A stretch of 64,000 nucleotides of DNA from a bacterium HR15 (GTDB lineage: Bacteria > Armatimonadota > Fimbriimonadia > Fimbriimonadales > GBS-DC): NCBI GenBank assembly GCA_002898555.1, contig BEHR01000002.1, positions 1 to 64,000 on the forward strand, written 5' to 3'. Both the position numbers and the translations under genes were made by a program. The notes beneath the pieces are model-generated. The model ran no database searches. It worked only from the letters and a program-made list of their open reading frames with translations, and was not told where the DNA came from. Each line of letters begins with the position of its first letter. Positions within the stretch are counted from its first letter, which is position 1. This document shows, piece after piece, positions 42,514 through 50,600 of this stretch.

Positions 42514-42615
42514 CCCGCACTCTTCGCAGGTGAATCGGGGGCGTGGTCTATGGAATAACTTCGTCAGTGGGGGAGAGACCGCGGGAACACTGCCGCCCGA
42601 ACCGCTGAGGTTTTT
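42514..42615 (+). other. Possible structured leader of the pilin gene
   Basis: GTGGTCT (42543-42549) can pair with AGACCGC (42576-42582), while CCCGC (42514-42518) can pair with GCGGG (42581-42585). The two helices compete for 42581-42582. A T5 run lies at 42611-42615. It could be a regulated leader, but I cannot match it to a known riboswitch class, including the cyclic di-GMP ones. Confidence 0.3.
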
Positions 42616-42655
42616 CCCCCGCCAACCCAGAATAAGGAGGATGGAGGGAGACACT

Positions 42656-43006
42656 ATGATGCACAAATTGATGAACCGACGCCGTGAGCGAGGCTTCACG
42701 CTCGTCGAGATTATGATCGTGGTGCTGATTATCGGCATCCTGCTCGCGATTGCCGTGCCGAACTTTATGAGCGCACGCGAGCGTTCCCGTGCGAATGCTT
42801 GCCGTTCCAACCTGCGCCAGATTCAAGCCGCCAAGGAGCAGTGGGCAATGGCGAACAACCAGGGTCCCACAGCCACACCGACCCAAGCGGACCTGTCACC
42901 TACCTTTATTCAGACCTGGCCCAGCTGCCCTTCAGGGGGAACCTACACTATCGGCAACATGAGCACGAACCCGACCTGCAGCGTTGGCGGCGATCACAGC
43001 CTGTAA
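42656..43006 (+). CDS. Type IV pilin / type II pseudopilin
   Basis: The 116-residue product has a short basic leader (MMHKLMNRRRERG) and then FTLVEIMIVVLIIGILLAIA, the prepilin-peptidase site and hydrophobic helix of type IV pilins. Glu at +5 of the mature chain is present. The small C-terminal domain has a cysteine pair (CPSGGTYTIGNMSTNPTC) near the end. It may be assembled by the GspF/PilC-like platform at 1136. GGAGG lies 8 bases upstream. A strong terminator lies at 43108-43140. Confidence 0.93.
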   Translation: MMHKLMNRRRERGFTLVEIMIVVLIIGILLAIAVPNFMSARERSRANACRSNLRQIQAAKEQWAMANNQGPTATPTQADLSPTFIQTWPSCPSGGTYTIGNMSTNPTCSVGGDHSL

Positions 43007-43031
43007 TCGCCCGAAGATGGCCCTATCTGAC

Positions 43032-43102
43032 AAAATTTCTTCTCCGGCACAGCAGCAACATTTTTCCTCTGACCCGCAAGGGTACTCTGGAGAAGAAAAT
43101 TT
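43032..43102. repeat. Diverged relative of the 53-base palindromic repeat
   Basis: The stretch CCTCTGACCC...GGGTACTCTGGAGAA inside matches the core of the copies at 22451 and 32606 read in reverse. AAATTTCTTCTCC on the left pairs with GGAGAAGAAAATTT on the right with one extra A. It lies just after the pilin gene. Confidence 0.5.
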
Positions 43103-43107
43103 GGGAT

Positions 43108-43140
43108 GCCCCATCCACGATGGATGGGGCTTTCTATTTT
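43108..43140 (+). terminator. Intrinsic terminator of the pilin gene
   Basis: GCCCCATCCA and TGGATGGGGC form a perfect 10-base stem with a three-base loop, followed by TTTCTATTTT. It lies between the pilin gene and the convergent M42 peptidase gene. Confidence 0.88.
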
Positions 43141-43146
43141 CTTGGG

Positions 43147-44211
43147 CTATGTGCCGGGCACGAAGCTCATGTCAGGGGTGAGGCGTCGGGTGAATGCTGC
43201 CAGCAAGCGGGCAGCATTCTCCACATCGTCCAACGCCAGCAGCTCGCAAGGGGTGTGCATATAGCGTAAAGCCACCGACACCAACCCGGTAGCCATGCCG
43301 GCACGGCTGATCTGCATCGCGTTGGCGTCGGTGCCTGTGCCACCCCCGATCGCCTCAATCTGATAGGGGATGCCCTCTTCCTGCGCAGTTTGCACCAGCA
43401 GTTCAAACACGCGCGGATTGATGTTCGCTCCCCGGCAGATCACAGGACCTTTGCCCGGCACAATCTCGCCGACGCGCTTTTTGTCCACACCCGGATAGTC
43501 GGAAGCGTGCGTTACATCGACCGCGATGCCGACCTGGGGGTCCAGCCCGTACGCGCTGGTGCGTGCGCCGCGCAGCCCAATCTCTTCCTGCACGGTCGCG
43601 ACGGCGAACACAGCCGCGGCCGGGCGGCTTTCACTGAGCAGGCGCAGCGCCTCCGCCACGATAAATGACCCCATCTTATTGTCGAACCCACGCGCGGTGG
43701 CAAAGCCGTTCATCAAGGGGGTAAACTCCGCGGCAAAGGTGATAGGGTCGCCGATGCGCACCTTTTCCTCGGCGGCTGCTTTGCTACCCGCGCCAATATC
43801 GACCCATAGCTCGTGCAGTTTGGGCGCCTTGTTGCGTTCATCCTCTTCCAGCAAATGGATAGGCTTGCGCCCGATAACGCCCGGGAGAGGTCCTGATGCG
43901 GTATGCACATAGACGCGCTGCCCCACAGGGATGACCGAATCGTGCCCTCCGATGGGTCCGAAGTAGAGGAAACCTTCATCGGAGATATAGCGCACGATAA
44001 AGCCGATTTCATCCATATGTCCCGCGAACATCACGCGCGGCTTGCCCGACGGGTTCAGCGCCGCAATCACATTGCCCATTACATCGGTGGTCACCTCATC
44101 GGCAAACTCGCGCGTGTAGCGACGATAGATTTCCGCGGCGCGATACTCATAGCCCGATGGCGACGGTGCGTTCACGATAGCCCGGAAAAACTCCAACGAT
44201 TCGGGTCTCAT
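43147..44211 (-). CDS. M42-family metallo-aminopeptidase
   Basis: The 354-residue product has the M42 (TET/DHM-like) motifs: VMFAGHMDEIGF, ARGFDNKMGSFI, VATVQEEIGLRGA, VDVTHASDYPG and GGGTGTDANAMQISR. These give the two metal sites and the catalytic glutamate. Such enzymes form large cytoplasmic tetrahedral complexes that trim peptides. AGGAGGG lies 5 bases before the ATG, which overlaps the ribH stop by 4 bases. Confidence 0.93.
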   Translation of the reverse strand: MRPESLEFFRAIVNAPSPSGYEYRAAEIYRRYTREFADEVTTDVMGNVIAALNPSGKPRVMFAGHMDEIGFIVRYISDEGFLYFGPIGGHDSVIPVGQRVYVHTASGPLPGVIGRKPIHLLEEDERNKAPKLHELWVDIGAGSKAAAEEKVRIGDPITFAAEFTPLMNGFATARGFDNKMGSFIVAEALRLLSESRPAAAVFAVATVQEEIGLRGARTSAYGLDPQVGIAVDVTHASDYPGVDKKRVGEIVPGKGPVICRGANINPRVFELLVQTAQEEGIPYQIEAIGGGTGTDANAMQISRAGMATGLVSVALRYMHTPCELLALDDVENAARLLAAFTRRLTPDMSFVPGT

Positions 44212-44681
44212 TTCTTCCCTCCTGATCGATGTAGTAGATTGGTCATTTCTAATGCGCTGAGGGCAGCTTCGGCGCCTTTGTTGCCCGCCTTGCCCCCGGC
44301 GCGTTCCAGGGCTTGCTCAAAGGTCGCCTCGGTCAGGATCCCCAGCGCCATAGGCACTTCCGTCTCCAGCATCAGCTGTGTCAGCGCGTGGCAGACCGAG
44401 GCGCTGATATGGTGTGCGTGGCTCGTTTCGCCCTGCAGAACCGCGCCCAGACAGATGACGGCATCGTAGCGTTTGGAGCGAGCGCAACGAGCAGCAACCA
44501 GAGGGATTTCCCAGCTGCCCGGCACGCGGTAGATGTCGATGGCATCGTCCGATACGCCATGCCGATGCAGCACGCTCAGCGCGCCCGTTAGGAGCTGCTC
44601 GGTGATCAGTGCGTTATAACGACTGACCACTATCGCGAAGCGCTGTTCCTTCGCCTGCAAACCGCCCTCATACACTGGCAT
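44208..44681 (-). CDS. ribH: 6,7-dimethyl-8-ribityllumazine synthase
   Basis: The 157-residue product has FAIVVSRYNALITEQLLTGA, VPGSWEIPLVA, VICLGAVLQGETSHAHHISA with the catalytic histidine, and PMALGILTEATFEQALERAG with the GNKG motif after it. It condenses two precursors to lumazine in riboflavin synthesis. TATAGT at 44690-44695 ends 8 bases before the ATG. No other rib gene lies nearby. Confidence 0.97.
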   Translation of the reverse strand: MPVYEGGLQAKEQRFAIVVSRYNALITEQLLTGALSVLHRHGVSDDAIDIYRVPGSWEIPLVAARCARSKRYDAVICLGAVLQGETSHAHHISASVCHALTQLMLETEVPMALGILTEATFEQALERAGGKAGNKGAEAALSALEMTNLLHRSGGKK

Positions 44682-44689
44682 CGCACATA

Positions 44690-44695
44690 ACTATA
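44690..44695 (-). promoter_or_regulatory. -10 box for leaderless ribH mRNA
   Basis: TATAGT on the minus strand ends 8 bases before the ribH ATG. There is no FMN-riboswitch-sized leader between them. Confidence 0.55.
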
Positions 44696-44777
44696 CCCGC
44701 CAAGCGTTTGGAGGGCGTGTAGGGGAGCAGATTAGGTCGGGCAGCCATTTGGGTTATAATAAACCCTCGGTGAGAGC

Positions 44778-45036
44778 ATGCCTGACGGAAAGAATCCCCT
44801 TCAGGAGGTTGAGGTGCTGGTATTGGGTGCCGGTTTAGCAGGCTCAGTGGCTACCTATCGCTTGCAACAGGCAGGCTGTCGGGTGGCGCTGATCGAGGCG
44901 CGTGCGCGTGTGGGGGGCGCGTGTACACAACCTACGACTGGGCAGAAGGGCAGTATGCGGAATTAGGACCGGAATTTATCGATACCGGGCAGCACAGACG
45001 ATTCTCAAGCGGCTCAAGAGGTACACTACTGCAAGC
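44778..45036 (+). pseudogene. N-terminal remnant of a flavin amine oxidase
   Basis: One frame reads VEVLVLGAGLAGSVATYRLQ and VALIEARARVGG, an FAD-binding fold. A single missing G in the run after it shifts the frame. The next frame continues RVYTTYDWAEGQYAELGPEF and IDTGQH, which is the expected next part of such oxidases. The gene then breaks off against the thioesterase promoter; more than 80 percent of an amine oxidase is missing. GGGTTATAAT lies just upstream at about 44753-44762. Confidence 0.7.
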
Positions 45037-45081
45037 GATGGAAGGCAGAGCGCCCCGCGAAAGTGAGGTTGTGCTACCCAG

Positions 45082-45507
45082 ATGATGAATCCCGAGCACG
45101 CAAACCCGCTGGGGAATGTGCATGGGGGATGGATTCTGAAGTTGATTGATGAGGCAGGTGGGATTGTTGCTTCCCGCCATGCGCGTCGCCCCGCAGTGAC
45201 CGTCGAAATCGACTCGGTCAGCTTTCAGGCGCCGGTGCATGTGGGCAATCTGGTGCATGTGCGGGCGCGCATTACACGCGCATGGCGTACCTCGATGGAG
45301 ATTGAAGCGGTGGTCGAGGCGGAAAACTTACTTACGGGTGAGCGACGCTTGACCTCACAGGCGTATCTGGTCTATGTCGCGCTGGACGAAGCAGGTCGCC
45401 CTACCTCGGTACCGCCTGTGATTCCCGAAACGGACGAGGAGCGCCGCAAATGGGAGCAAGCCGACCAGCGCCGTGCCGAGCGCCTCGCCCGGCGCGAGCA
45501 CGGGTAA
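45082..45507 (+). CDS. Acyl-CoA thioesterase, hotdog fold
   Basis: The 141-residue product reads PEHANPLGNVHGGWILKLID and EAGGIVASRHARRPAVTVEID, typical of YciA/BACH-type acyl-CoA thioesterases. They hydrolyse acyl-CoA to free acid and CoA. A likely original start is ATG 45038, 10 bases after TACACT (45022-45027). That frame gives MEGRAPRESEVVLP and would join this one as VVLPQMMNPEHANP if one C had not been lost from the CCC run at 45077-45079. As it stands the protein must start at 45082. Confidence 0.85.
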   Translation: MMNPEHANPLGNVHGGWILKLIDEAGGIVASRHARRPAVTVEIDSVSFQAPVHVGNLVHVRARITRAWRTSMEIEAVVEAENLLTGERRLTSQAYLVYVALDEAGRPTSVPPVIPETDEERRKWEQADQRRAERLARREHG

Positions 45508-47079
45508 TCACGGCAACCCAGTCAACGATACACCCATCAACAACACACTCGGTTCTCGTCGCCAGTACAGGAACGGCTCGATACAGTGCTGTCGCCAGCC
45601 AAGCAGCAGCTGCACATCGTACAGCTGCTGCCGATTCAGGTCATATTTCAGCAGGGCACCCAACCGAAGGTTACCCCATTGCCCCTCCCCACGCAACGCG
45701 AGTTCGTTCCGTGCCACAGGGCGGTCTACAACGAAAGGGGTGCTGCCCGTGGTTTGAGCAAAGGCATAGCCAAGCATGAGTCGGAACCGTTCCGAAGGTT
45801 GATAGGATATCTCGATTTGGGGACGCAGCCAGTCCAGACGCTGGTTGCTCTCATAACGCACATGGCTTGCCCACAAGTGCAGATTCAGCTCGAACGGCCG
45901 ATGCATCAGGGGCTGCAACCATTCCGCTTCCAGAGCGAGCCGCCGTTGCGTGGGAGTGTGCTCGCGCATCTTCCCCACGCGCAGAGTTAGCCCACCTGCA
46001 CCTTCCCCCAGGGCAAACCCTGTGCTGAGCGCGATCTCAAAGGGGCGCGAAACACGCAGGTGTGCCTCCCTTCCCAACAGGGGGCGTATATTGGATGCAT
46101 GCTCAATGCGTAGAGTGGTGGTCCGCTCATGCAGCGCGGTGCGTTCACGGTCGGGTGTGATGCGCAGGTTGTACAGTGTGCTTGCTTCCAGTCGCTGGCT
46201 CAATTCGGGTTCCATCAGGGTGGGCATATCCCCTGTCAGCGCGACGGCAAGCGCGAGGCGCGTTTCGGGCACGGCATGTCCGTAGAACGCGCCATGCAGC
46301 GCAAGCAGGGCACGCTCTCCGAGAGGTAGCTCCCATTGATACCGTGCGCCCAGCCCTGTGTCGGGGCTGTAGGTCGGGGTGGGCAGCTCCAGGGTTTCGC
46401 GTCGCTCACGCAGGCGCAAAGTGAGTGTTGGTAATCGTAACAGCGTGCGCCCTTTCCAGCGTAGGCGGGCATTAAAAAGGCGCAACCGCTCGCCCCCGAG
46501 CAAGCGCACGCGCTCCGCCTCCACCGTAAAATCGGGTGGATCGCGCTCGCAGACGGTGGCGCGCACCCTTTGCGCCTCGAACTGTTGGAGGTCGCCTGCC
46601 ATCTCCTGCGCCCAGAGGCGCAACGGCGGGGGATGGGTAGTAGGGGATAAGTAGCGAGAGGAATGCCTTCCCGCCCCACTATCCGAAACGCGCCCCTCGC
46701 TACCCGCTAAAGGGTAGAGAATCGCTTCCACCTGACTGAATCGCCCGCGCCGCTGCTCATAGAAATATTCCAGTCGCTGCCCGCGCAGGTGACCTTCTGG
46801 GGCAATCAGCTCAAAAGGGGTCTCCCCACGCACACGCGCTTGGGCGGTGTCCACCTGTAGTCTCTCCGTGCGGAGAGAACGCCCCCCATAAAGCAGCTCA
46901 ACAGCACCTTGTAGCTCCAACTGCAGCGTGCCATCTGGCTGGCGAGTCGCACGAGAATAGAGGGCACGCAGGGTGAGAGATTGGGTAGCAAGGAAGCCTT
47001 CTGCCTTGACCTCATGCCCAAGCCACACAGAAAACACAGGGAGCGCAAGCAGGGAGGCGAGCCGACACACCGCCCTCAC
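45508..47079 (-). CDS. lptD: LptD/OstA-like outer-membrane protein
   Basis: The 523-residue product has a signal peptide (ASLLALPVFSVWLG). An OstA-like N-terminal beta region follows (LQGAVELLYGGRSLRTERLQ, RVRGETPFELIAPEGHLRG). Then comes an LptD-like stretch with CERDPPDFTVEAERVRLL and RWKGRTLLRLPTLTLRL. The rest is a beta-barrel-like sequence to the C-terminus. LptD places lipopolysaccharide in the outer membrane; this copy is shorter than proteobacterial LptD. It starts with GTG one base after the speE stop. It supports a diderm envelope. Confidence 0.75.
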   Translation of the reverse strand: MRAVCRLASLLALPVFSVWLGHEVKAEGFLATQSLTLRALYSRATRQPDGTLQLELQGAVELLYGGRSLRTERLQVDTAQARVRGETPFELIAPEGHLRGQRLEYFYEQRRGRFSQVEAILYPLAGSEGRVSDSGAGRHSSRYLSPTTHPPPLRLWAQEMAGDLQQFEAQRVRATVCERDPPDFTVEAERVRLLGGERLRLFNARLRWKGRTLLRLPTLTLRLRERRETLELPTPTYSPDTGLGARYQWELPLGERALLALHGAFYGHAVPETRLALAVALTGDMPTLMEPELSQRLEASTLYNLRITPDRERTALHERTTTLRIEHASNIRPLLGREAHLRVSRPFEIALSTGFALGEGAGGLTLRVGKMREHTPTQRRLALEAEWLQPLMHRPFELNLHLWASHVRYESNQRLDWLRPQIEISYQPSERFRLMLGYAFAQTTGSTPFVVDRPVARNELALRGEGQWGNLRLGALLKYDLNRQQLYDVQLLLGWRQHCIEPFLYWRREPSVLLMGVSLTGLP

Positions 47080-47080
47080 C

Positions 47081-48007
47081 TCAGGCTTCCCAGGCGAACG
47101 GCTCGGCGTCGGTCAACACGCGCGCCGTTTGGATGACCTCGCGCAGGTAGGGCGGAATGGCGAACATCGCAAAATGGGTCTGCGGGTCATAATAGCGCAG
47201 CCCGCGTACTCCGCGCACCTCCAATCGATTTGCCACCTCGTCAGGCGTGAGCGCAAGCGGATCGTGCTTCTTGGATGCCAGCACGAAGCCCCATGGTAGC
47301 ATGAACGATGCGACGAACGACCAATAAGGGCGCACGATGGGGAATACCTCTTGTAAAGTGCGCACGATGCAGCCGTACAGCTGGGGATAGAGAGGATCGC
47401 CTGCACCCGACTGAACCGTCAAGACGCCCTCGTCGGTCAGCGCGTCATAAATCATCTGATAGAATTCACGCGTAAATAGATATTGCGAGGGTCCTGCCTC
47501 CAGCGGGTCCGTCAAATCGGACACAATCACATCGAAATGGTTGCGATACCGAGGAATGACTTGGCGAGCATCATCAAAAATGAGCGTCGTGCGCGGATCG
47601 GAGAAGGAACCCTGATGCCATTCGGGCATGTATTGCTCGCAGTAGCGCACCAGCTGCTCGTCGATATCGACCATCACGGCTTGCTGCACTGTTTGATGGC
47701 GCAAAACCTCGCGCAGCGTTGCGCCTTCGCCACCCCCTGCGACCAACACGCGCTGTGGGTTCGGATGCGTCACCATGCCGGGCTGAACCATCGGCTCATG
47801 GAACATGTATTCGTCCAGCAGCGCAGACTGGATTTTGTTATCCAGAAAGAGCGTCTTGCCGTAGCCTGCCAGTTCCACCAGCATCGCGTGCTGGAAGCGG
47901 GTCTGGGCGATCTGGTATACCTGTTTCACGCGATAGGTGTACATCACCGCATCGGTGTGTGTCTCCGAAAGCAATAACCCTCCGCATACATGGTGTGCCG
48001 CCGCCAT
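47081..48007 (-). CDS. speE: Polyamine aminopropyltransferase (spermidine synthase family)
   Basis: The 308-residue product has YKTLFLDNKIQS-type N-terminal strands (GKTLFLDNKIQSALLDEYMF), then VLVAGGGEGATLREVLRH, MVDIDEQLVRYC, FDDARQVIP and the catalytic loop IVSDLTDPLEAGPSQYLFT. It transfers an aminopropyl group from decarboxylated SAM to a diamine or polyamine. In thermophiles such enzymes may make longer or agmatine-based polyamines; the acceptor cannot be told. GGAGG lies 8 bases before the ATG. Confidence 0.93.
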   Translation of the reverse strand: MAAAHHVCGGLLLSETHTDAVMYTYRVKQVYQIAQTRFQHAMLVELAGYGKTLFLDNKIQSALLDEYMFHEPMVQPGMVTHPNPQRVLVAGGGEGATLREVLRHQTVQQAVMVDIDEQLVRYCEQYMPEWHQGSFSDPRTTLIFDDARQVIPRYRNHFDVIVSDLTDPLEAGPSQYLFTREFYQMIYDALTDEGVLTVQSGAGDPLYPQLYGCIVRTLQEVFPIVRPYWSFVASFMLPWGFVLASKKHDPLALTPDEVANRLEVRGVRGLRYYDPQTHFAMFAIPPYLREVIQTARVLTDAEPFAWEA

Positions 48008-48041
48008 GTTTTTTTCCTCCTTACAGTGAGTAGTGAGTTTG

Positions 48042-49118
48042 CTATTCGCGATTCATCAGCTTTGCCAGTTCCGCCTTGAGCCGATCGATGTAGTCGATGG
48101 TATACGGATCTACGCCGTTGAGGTATGCCAGATAGAGGCTGACGAAATCGCCGAGATAGGTCAGTGTGAGTAGGCGTTCAAGCAGACTCTCGCCTTCTGC
48201 CCAAACCTCGTGCCAGTCGGCCGCGTCTCCCACGAGCTGGCGTGTGACCTCGATGCGCGTGCGCGTTTGAATGCTCTCGTCGGGGTCGCGCAGCGCCACG
48301 ACGGCAAAGTTTTTTGCCTGCTGCTTCGCACCGACCCAACCCAAAATCTCATTATGGTTCAGTTCGGGGAAGGTGTTTGCGAAGGCGTGTTGCTTTGCGT
48401 TCTCGTTGAACTGCCCCTTCCAGCGTGTGGCAACAATCGCGCGATAGCTGCCTGAACCATAGAGCAGGGGGAGCTTACCGTGGAGTGCGGAAGCGAGCTG
48501 CTTTGCGGGATTCTGCTCATAAGGCGTGCTGATGCCCCAGTGGTCGCGTCCCTGCACCAGTCGCTGCAGGGTTCGGATACGCGCCTGCTCCAGGTTGGGT
48601 AGCAGGTGCCACCGCTCACATAGCACCACCATCGGCAGAAGGAGGTAGCCGAGCGCGGTACGCGGCGGTTGACCACTTGGCACCTGCAGGTGGGGGATGC
48701 CCTCCATCTGGGCACGCGCTTGAAGCTCGCCTCCGCTGGAGATCGCGACCACCATCGCGTTGCGCGCACGCGCCTCCGCATAGCACGCAAGCGTCTCCTC
48801 CGTATTGCCTGAATAGCTTACTGCGAAGAGCAGCGTGTGGTCATCGGCGCAGTGCGGCAGGTGATAATCGCGCACCACCAGCACGGGCAGGTTGCCCAGC
48901 GCTTCGAACAGGGCGCGTAAGTAATCGCCCCCGATGCCGGAGCCACCCATGCCGCTGACCACGACCAAGCGCGGCTCACGGGGCAGCGCGGGCAATCGCC
49001 ATTCCAGTGCAATGGCGACGGCACGCTCATATTGTGATGGAAAATCGAGCGTGAGCGCCATCATACCGCGCGGGTCCGCAGTGTGAAGCACTCCCTGTTC
49101 ATCCAAAAGGTGTGCCAT
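48042..49118 (-). CDS. Bifunctional phosphoglucose/phosphomannose isomerase
   Basis: The 358-residue product has two SIS domains. The motifs are VVVSGMGGSGIGGDYLRALF, FAVSYSGNTEETLACYAEA, LLYGSGSYRAIVATRWKGQF and FNENAKQHAFANTFPELNHNE-type sequence with the catalytic glutamate and histidine. This is the dual-specificity PGI/PMI family. It interconverts fructose-6-phosphate with glucose-6-phosphate and mannose-6-phosphate. It lies between rpsR and speE on the same strand. Confidence 0.92.
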   Translation of the reverse strand: MAHLLDEQGVLHTADPRGMMALTLDFPSQYERAVAIALEWRLPALPREPRLVVVSGMGGSGIGGDYLRALFEALGNLPVLVVRDYHLPHCADDHTLLFAVSYSGNTEETLACYAEARARNAMVVAISSGGELQARAQMEGIPHLQVPSGQPPRTALGYLLLPMVVLCERWHLLPNLEQARIRTLQRLVQGRDHWGISTPYEQNPAKQLASALHGKLPLLYGSGSYRAIVATRWKGQFNENAKQHAFANTFPELNHNEILGWVGAKQQAKNFAVVALRDPDESIQTRTRIEVTRQLVGDAADWHEVWAEGESLLERLLTLTYLGDFVSLYLAYLNGVDPYTIDYIDRLKAELAKLMNRE

Positions 49119-49127
49119 CCATGCTCC

Positions 49128-49412
49128 TCACTGGGCGATGTAGGGTAGCAGCGCTAATTCGCGCGCCCGTTTAATCGCCAGTGCCAGTTGCCGTTGGCAC
49201 TTGGCGCAGGTGCCTGTCTGGCGGCGTGGGAGAATCTTACCGCGCTCCGAGATGTAGCGTCGCAGACGCGCCACATCTTTGTAGTCGATGGGTTTCTTCT
49301 CAAGACAGAAAGCGCATGTCTTCCGCTTGCGTCGGACACGACGCAGTTTCGCACCAACTTCCAGCTCCTCGTCCAGTTCCTTCTTTTCCAACTCCAACGG
49401 TTCGATCGCCAT
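49128..49412 (-). CDS. rpsR: Ribosomal protein S18
   Basis: The 94-residue product has [20 protein letters not shown] and [20 protein letters not shown], then [20 protein letters not shown], the S18 core. Its N-terminal 25 residues are an acidic extension. Four cysteines in two CxxC pairs suggest zinc binding. GGAGGTG lies 4-6 bases before the ATG. It forms an operon with ssb and rpsF; rplI is missing here. Confidence 0.98.
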   Translation of the reverse strand: MAIEPLELEKKELDEELEVGAKLRRVRRKRKTCAFCLEKKPIDYKDVARLRRYISERGKILPRRQTGTCAKCQRQLALAIKRARELALLPYIAQ

Positions 49413-49436
49413 TTTTCACCTCCGTCTAAGCGCGAA

Positions 49437-49919
49437 TTAGAGCTGTTCGAAGGGGTCGCCCTCGACATCGAAGTTCTCCTCCGCAAATTCGTCCAGCGGT
49501 TCGAGTTCCTCTTCGGGTTCGGGAACGGCAGGGATTCGGGAAGGAGCCGAAGCTCCTGCTGAGCCAACCGCTGCTTGGGTAGGAGCTGCCTCGGCTTCCG
49601 TTTCGCGCGGGCGATCCAGCAGGCGCACCGTCTGCGCGACGATTTCATAAGCTCTGCGCTGAACGCCTTCTCGGTCCGTGTAGGAGCGACTCTGTAGGCG
49701 TCCCTCCACCAGCACCAATCGTCCTTTGGTGGCGTAGTTCGCCATGAAGTCGGCTTGTTGTCGGAAGGCGACCACATCGAAGAAATCCGCCACATCCTCA
49801 CCTGAGGTGGGGCGGTTCACCGCGATACGGCAACGCACCACCGCGATCCCATCCGGGGTGGTGCGCAGCTCCGGATCGCGCGTGAGACGACCAATCAGAA
49901 TGATGCGATTGTAGTTCAT
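49437..49919 (-). CDS. ssb: Single-stranded DNA-binding protein
   Basis: The 160-residue product starts MNYNRIILIGRLTRDPELRT and contains FFDVVAFRQQADFMANYATK and GRLVLVEGRLQSRSYTDREG, the SSB OB-fold. A linker and an acidic tail follow. The end is unusual: DPFEQL in place of the common DDDIPF. The linker includes VGSAGASAPS, a relative of the dispersed repeat at 15435. The start at 49919 is fixed by homology; the open frame continues upstream into rpsF. Confidence 0.97.
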   Translation of the reverse strand: MNYNRIILIGRLTRDPELRTTPDGIAVVRCRIAVNRPTSGEDVADFFDVVAFRQQADFMANYATKGRLVLVEGRLQSRSYTDREGVQRRAYEIVAQTVRLLDRPRETEAEAAPTQAAVGSAGASAPSRIPAVPEPEEELEPLDEFAEENFDVEGDPFEQL

Positions 49920-49929
49920 CGTTAACCCC

Positions 49930-50253
49930 CTATGCGTGCGCCAGTGCGGCGACCTCCTCCGGTTCCAGGCGGAAGATGCGAAAACGCAAGATGCTCTCGG
50001 TGATGCTGAGTACCCTCCGCAATTCCTCCGCGGCTGCGGGCATGCCCTCGAACCGGAAGAGCAGGTAGATGCCCTCACTTACATGCTTGATTTCATAAGC
50101 GAACTTGCGCTTATCCCATATTCGCGCCTCGTGAACGGTTGCACCCTGATTTTCGAGCAGTGTACGAAACCGTTCTATCAGGGCATCCACCGCCTCCTGC
50201 TCCATACTGCTGGGCAGAATGACCATCGCCTCATACATTCTCGGTTTGACCAT
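49930..50253 (-). CDS. rpsF: Ribosomal protein S6
   Basis: The 107-residue product reads MYEAMVILPSSMEQEAVDAL, RIWDKRKFAYEIKHVSEGIY and LLFRFEGMPAAAEELRRVLS, the S6 core. ATG 50253 has GGAGG 11 bases upstream. It leads the rpsF, ssb, rpsR cluster. Confidence 0.98.
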   Translation of the reverse strand: MVKPRMYEAMVILPSSMEQEAVDALIERFRTLLENQGATVHEARIWDKRKFAYEIKHVSEGIYLLFRFEGMPAAAEELRRVLSITESILRFRIFRLEPEEVAALAHA

Positions 50254-50351
50254 GCCGTATTGACCCTCCTGTCGTGCGTGGCGTGGTAGGGGCGCAAAGT
50301 CTTTTGCTCCTACCAATGCGTGCAATCCGTTCGCCACTTACCACCGCAAGA

Positions 50352-50600
50352 TTATACCTCATCGCCCGATTGCAACTCCTTCAGCGTTTGTTCGATCTGT
50401 TGGTGGATGCGTTGCTGGGTCTCGGTATCGGGCTCGAAGGTGACCAGCAGCCAATGGCTCTCCTTGGTGTTGGGCGGGAGCCATTCGAGGGGCACGACCC
50501 AGGTGAAGTAATCGCCTGGCTGCCAGCGTACGACCAGCACAGCGACCCGCTCGCCCTCTTCGAGCGTTTCGATTCGATCCACAAATGCGCGCACAATCAT
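50352..50600 (-). CDS. Small DUF3006-like protein
   Basis: The 82-residue product begins MIVRAFVDRIETLEEGERVA and continues VLVVRW...WVVPLEWLPPNTKES, which fits the short beta-rich DUF3006 pattern. The C-terminal third is a predicted helix. The function is unknown. AGGGAGG lies 8 bases before the ATG, which overlaps the polX stop by 4 bases, so it is coupled to polX. Confidence 0.75.
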   Translation of the reverse strand: MIVRAFVDRIETLEEGERVAVLVVRWQPGDYFTWVVPLEWLPPNTKESHWLLVTFEPDTETQQRIHQQIEQTLKELQSGDEV

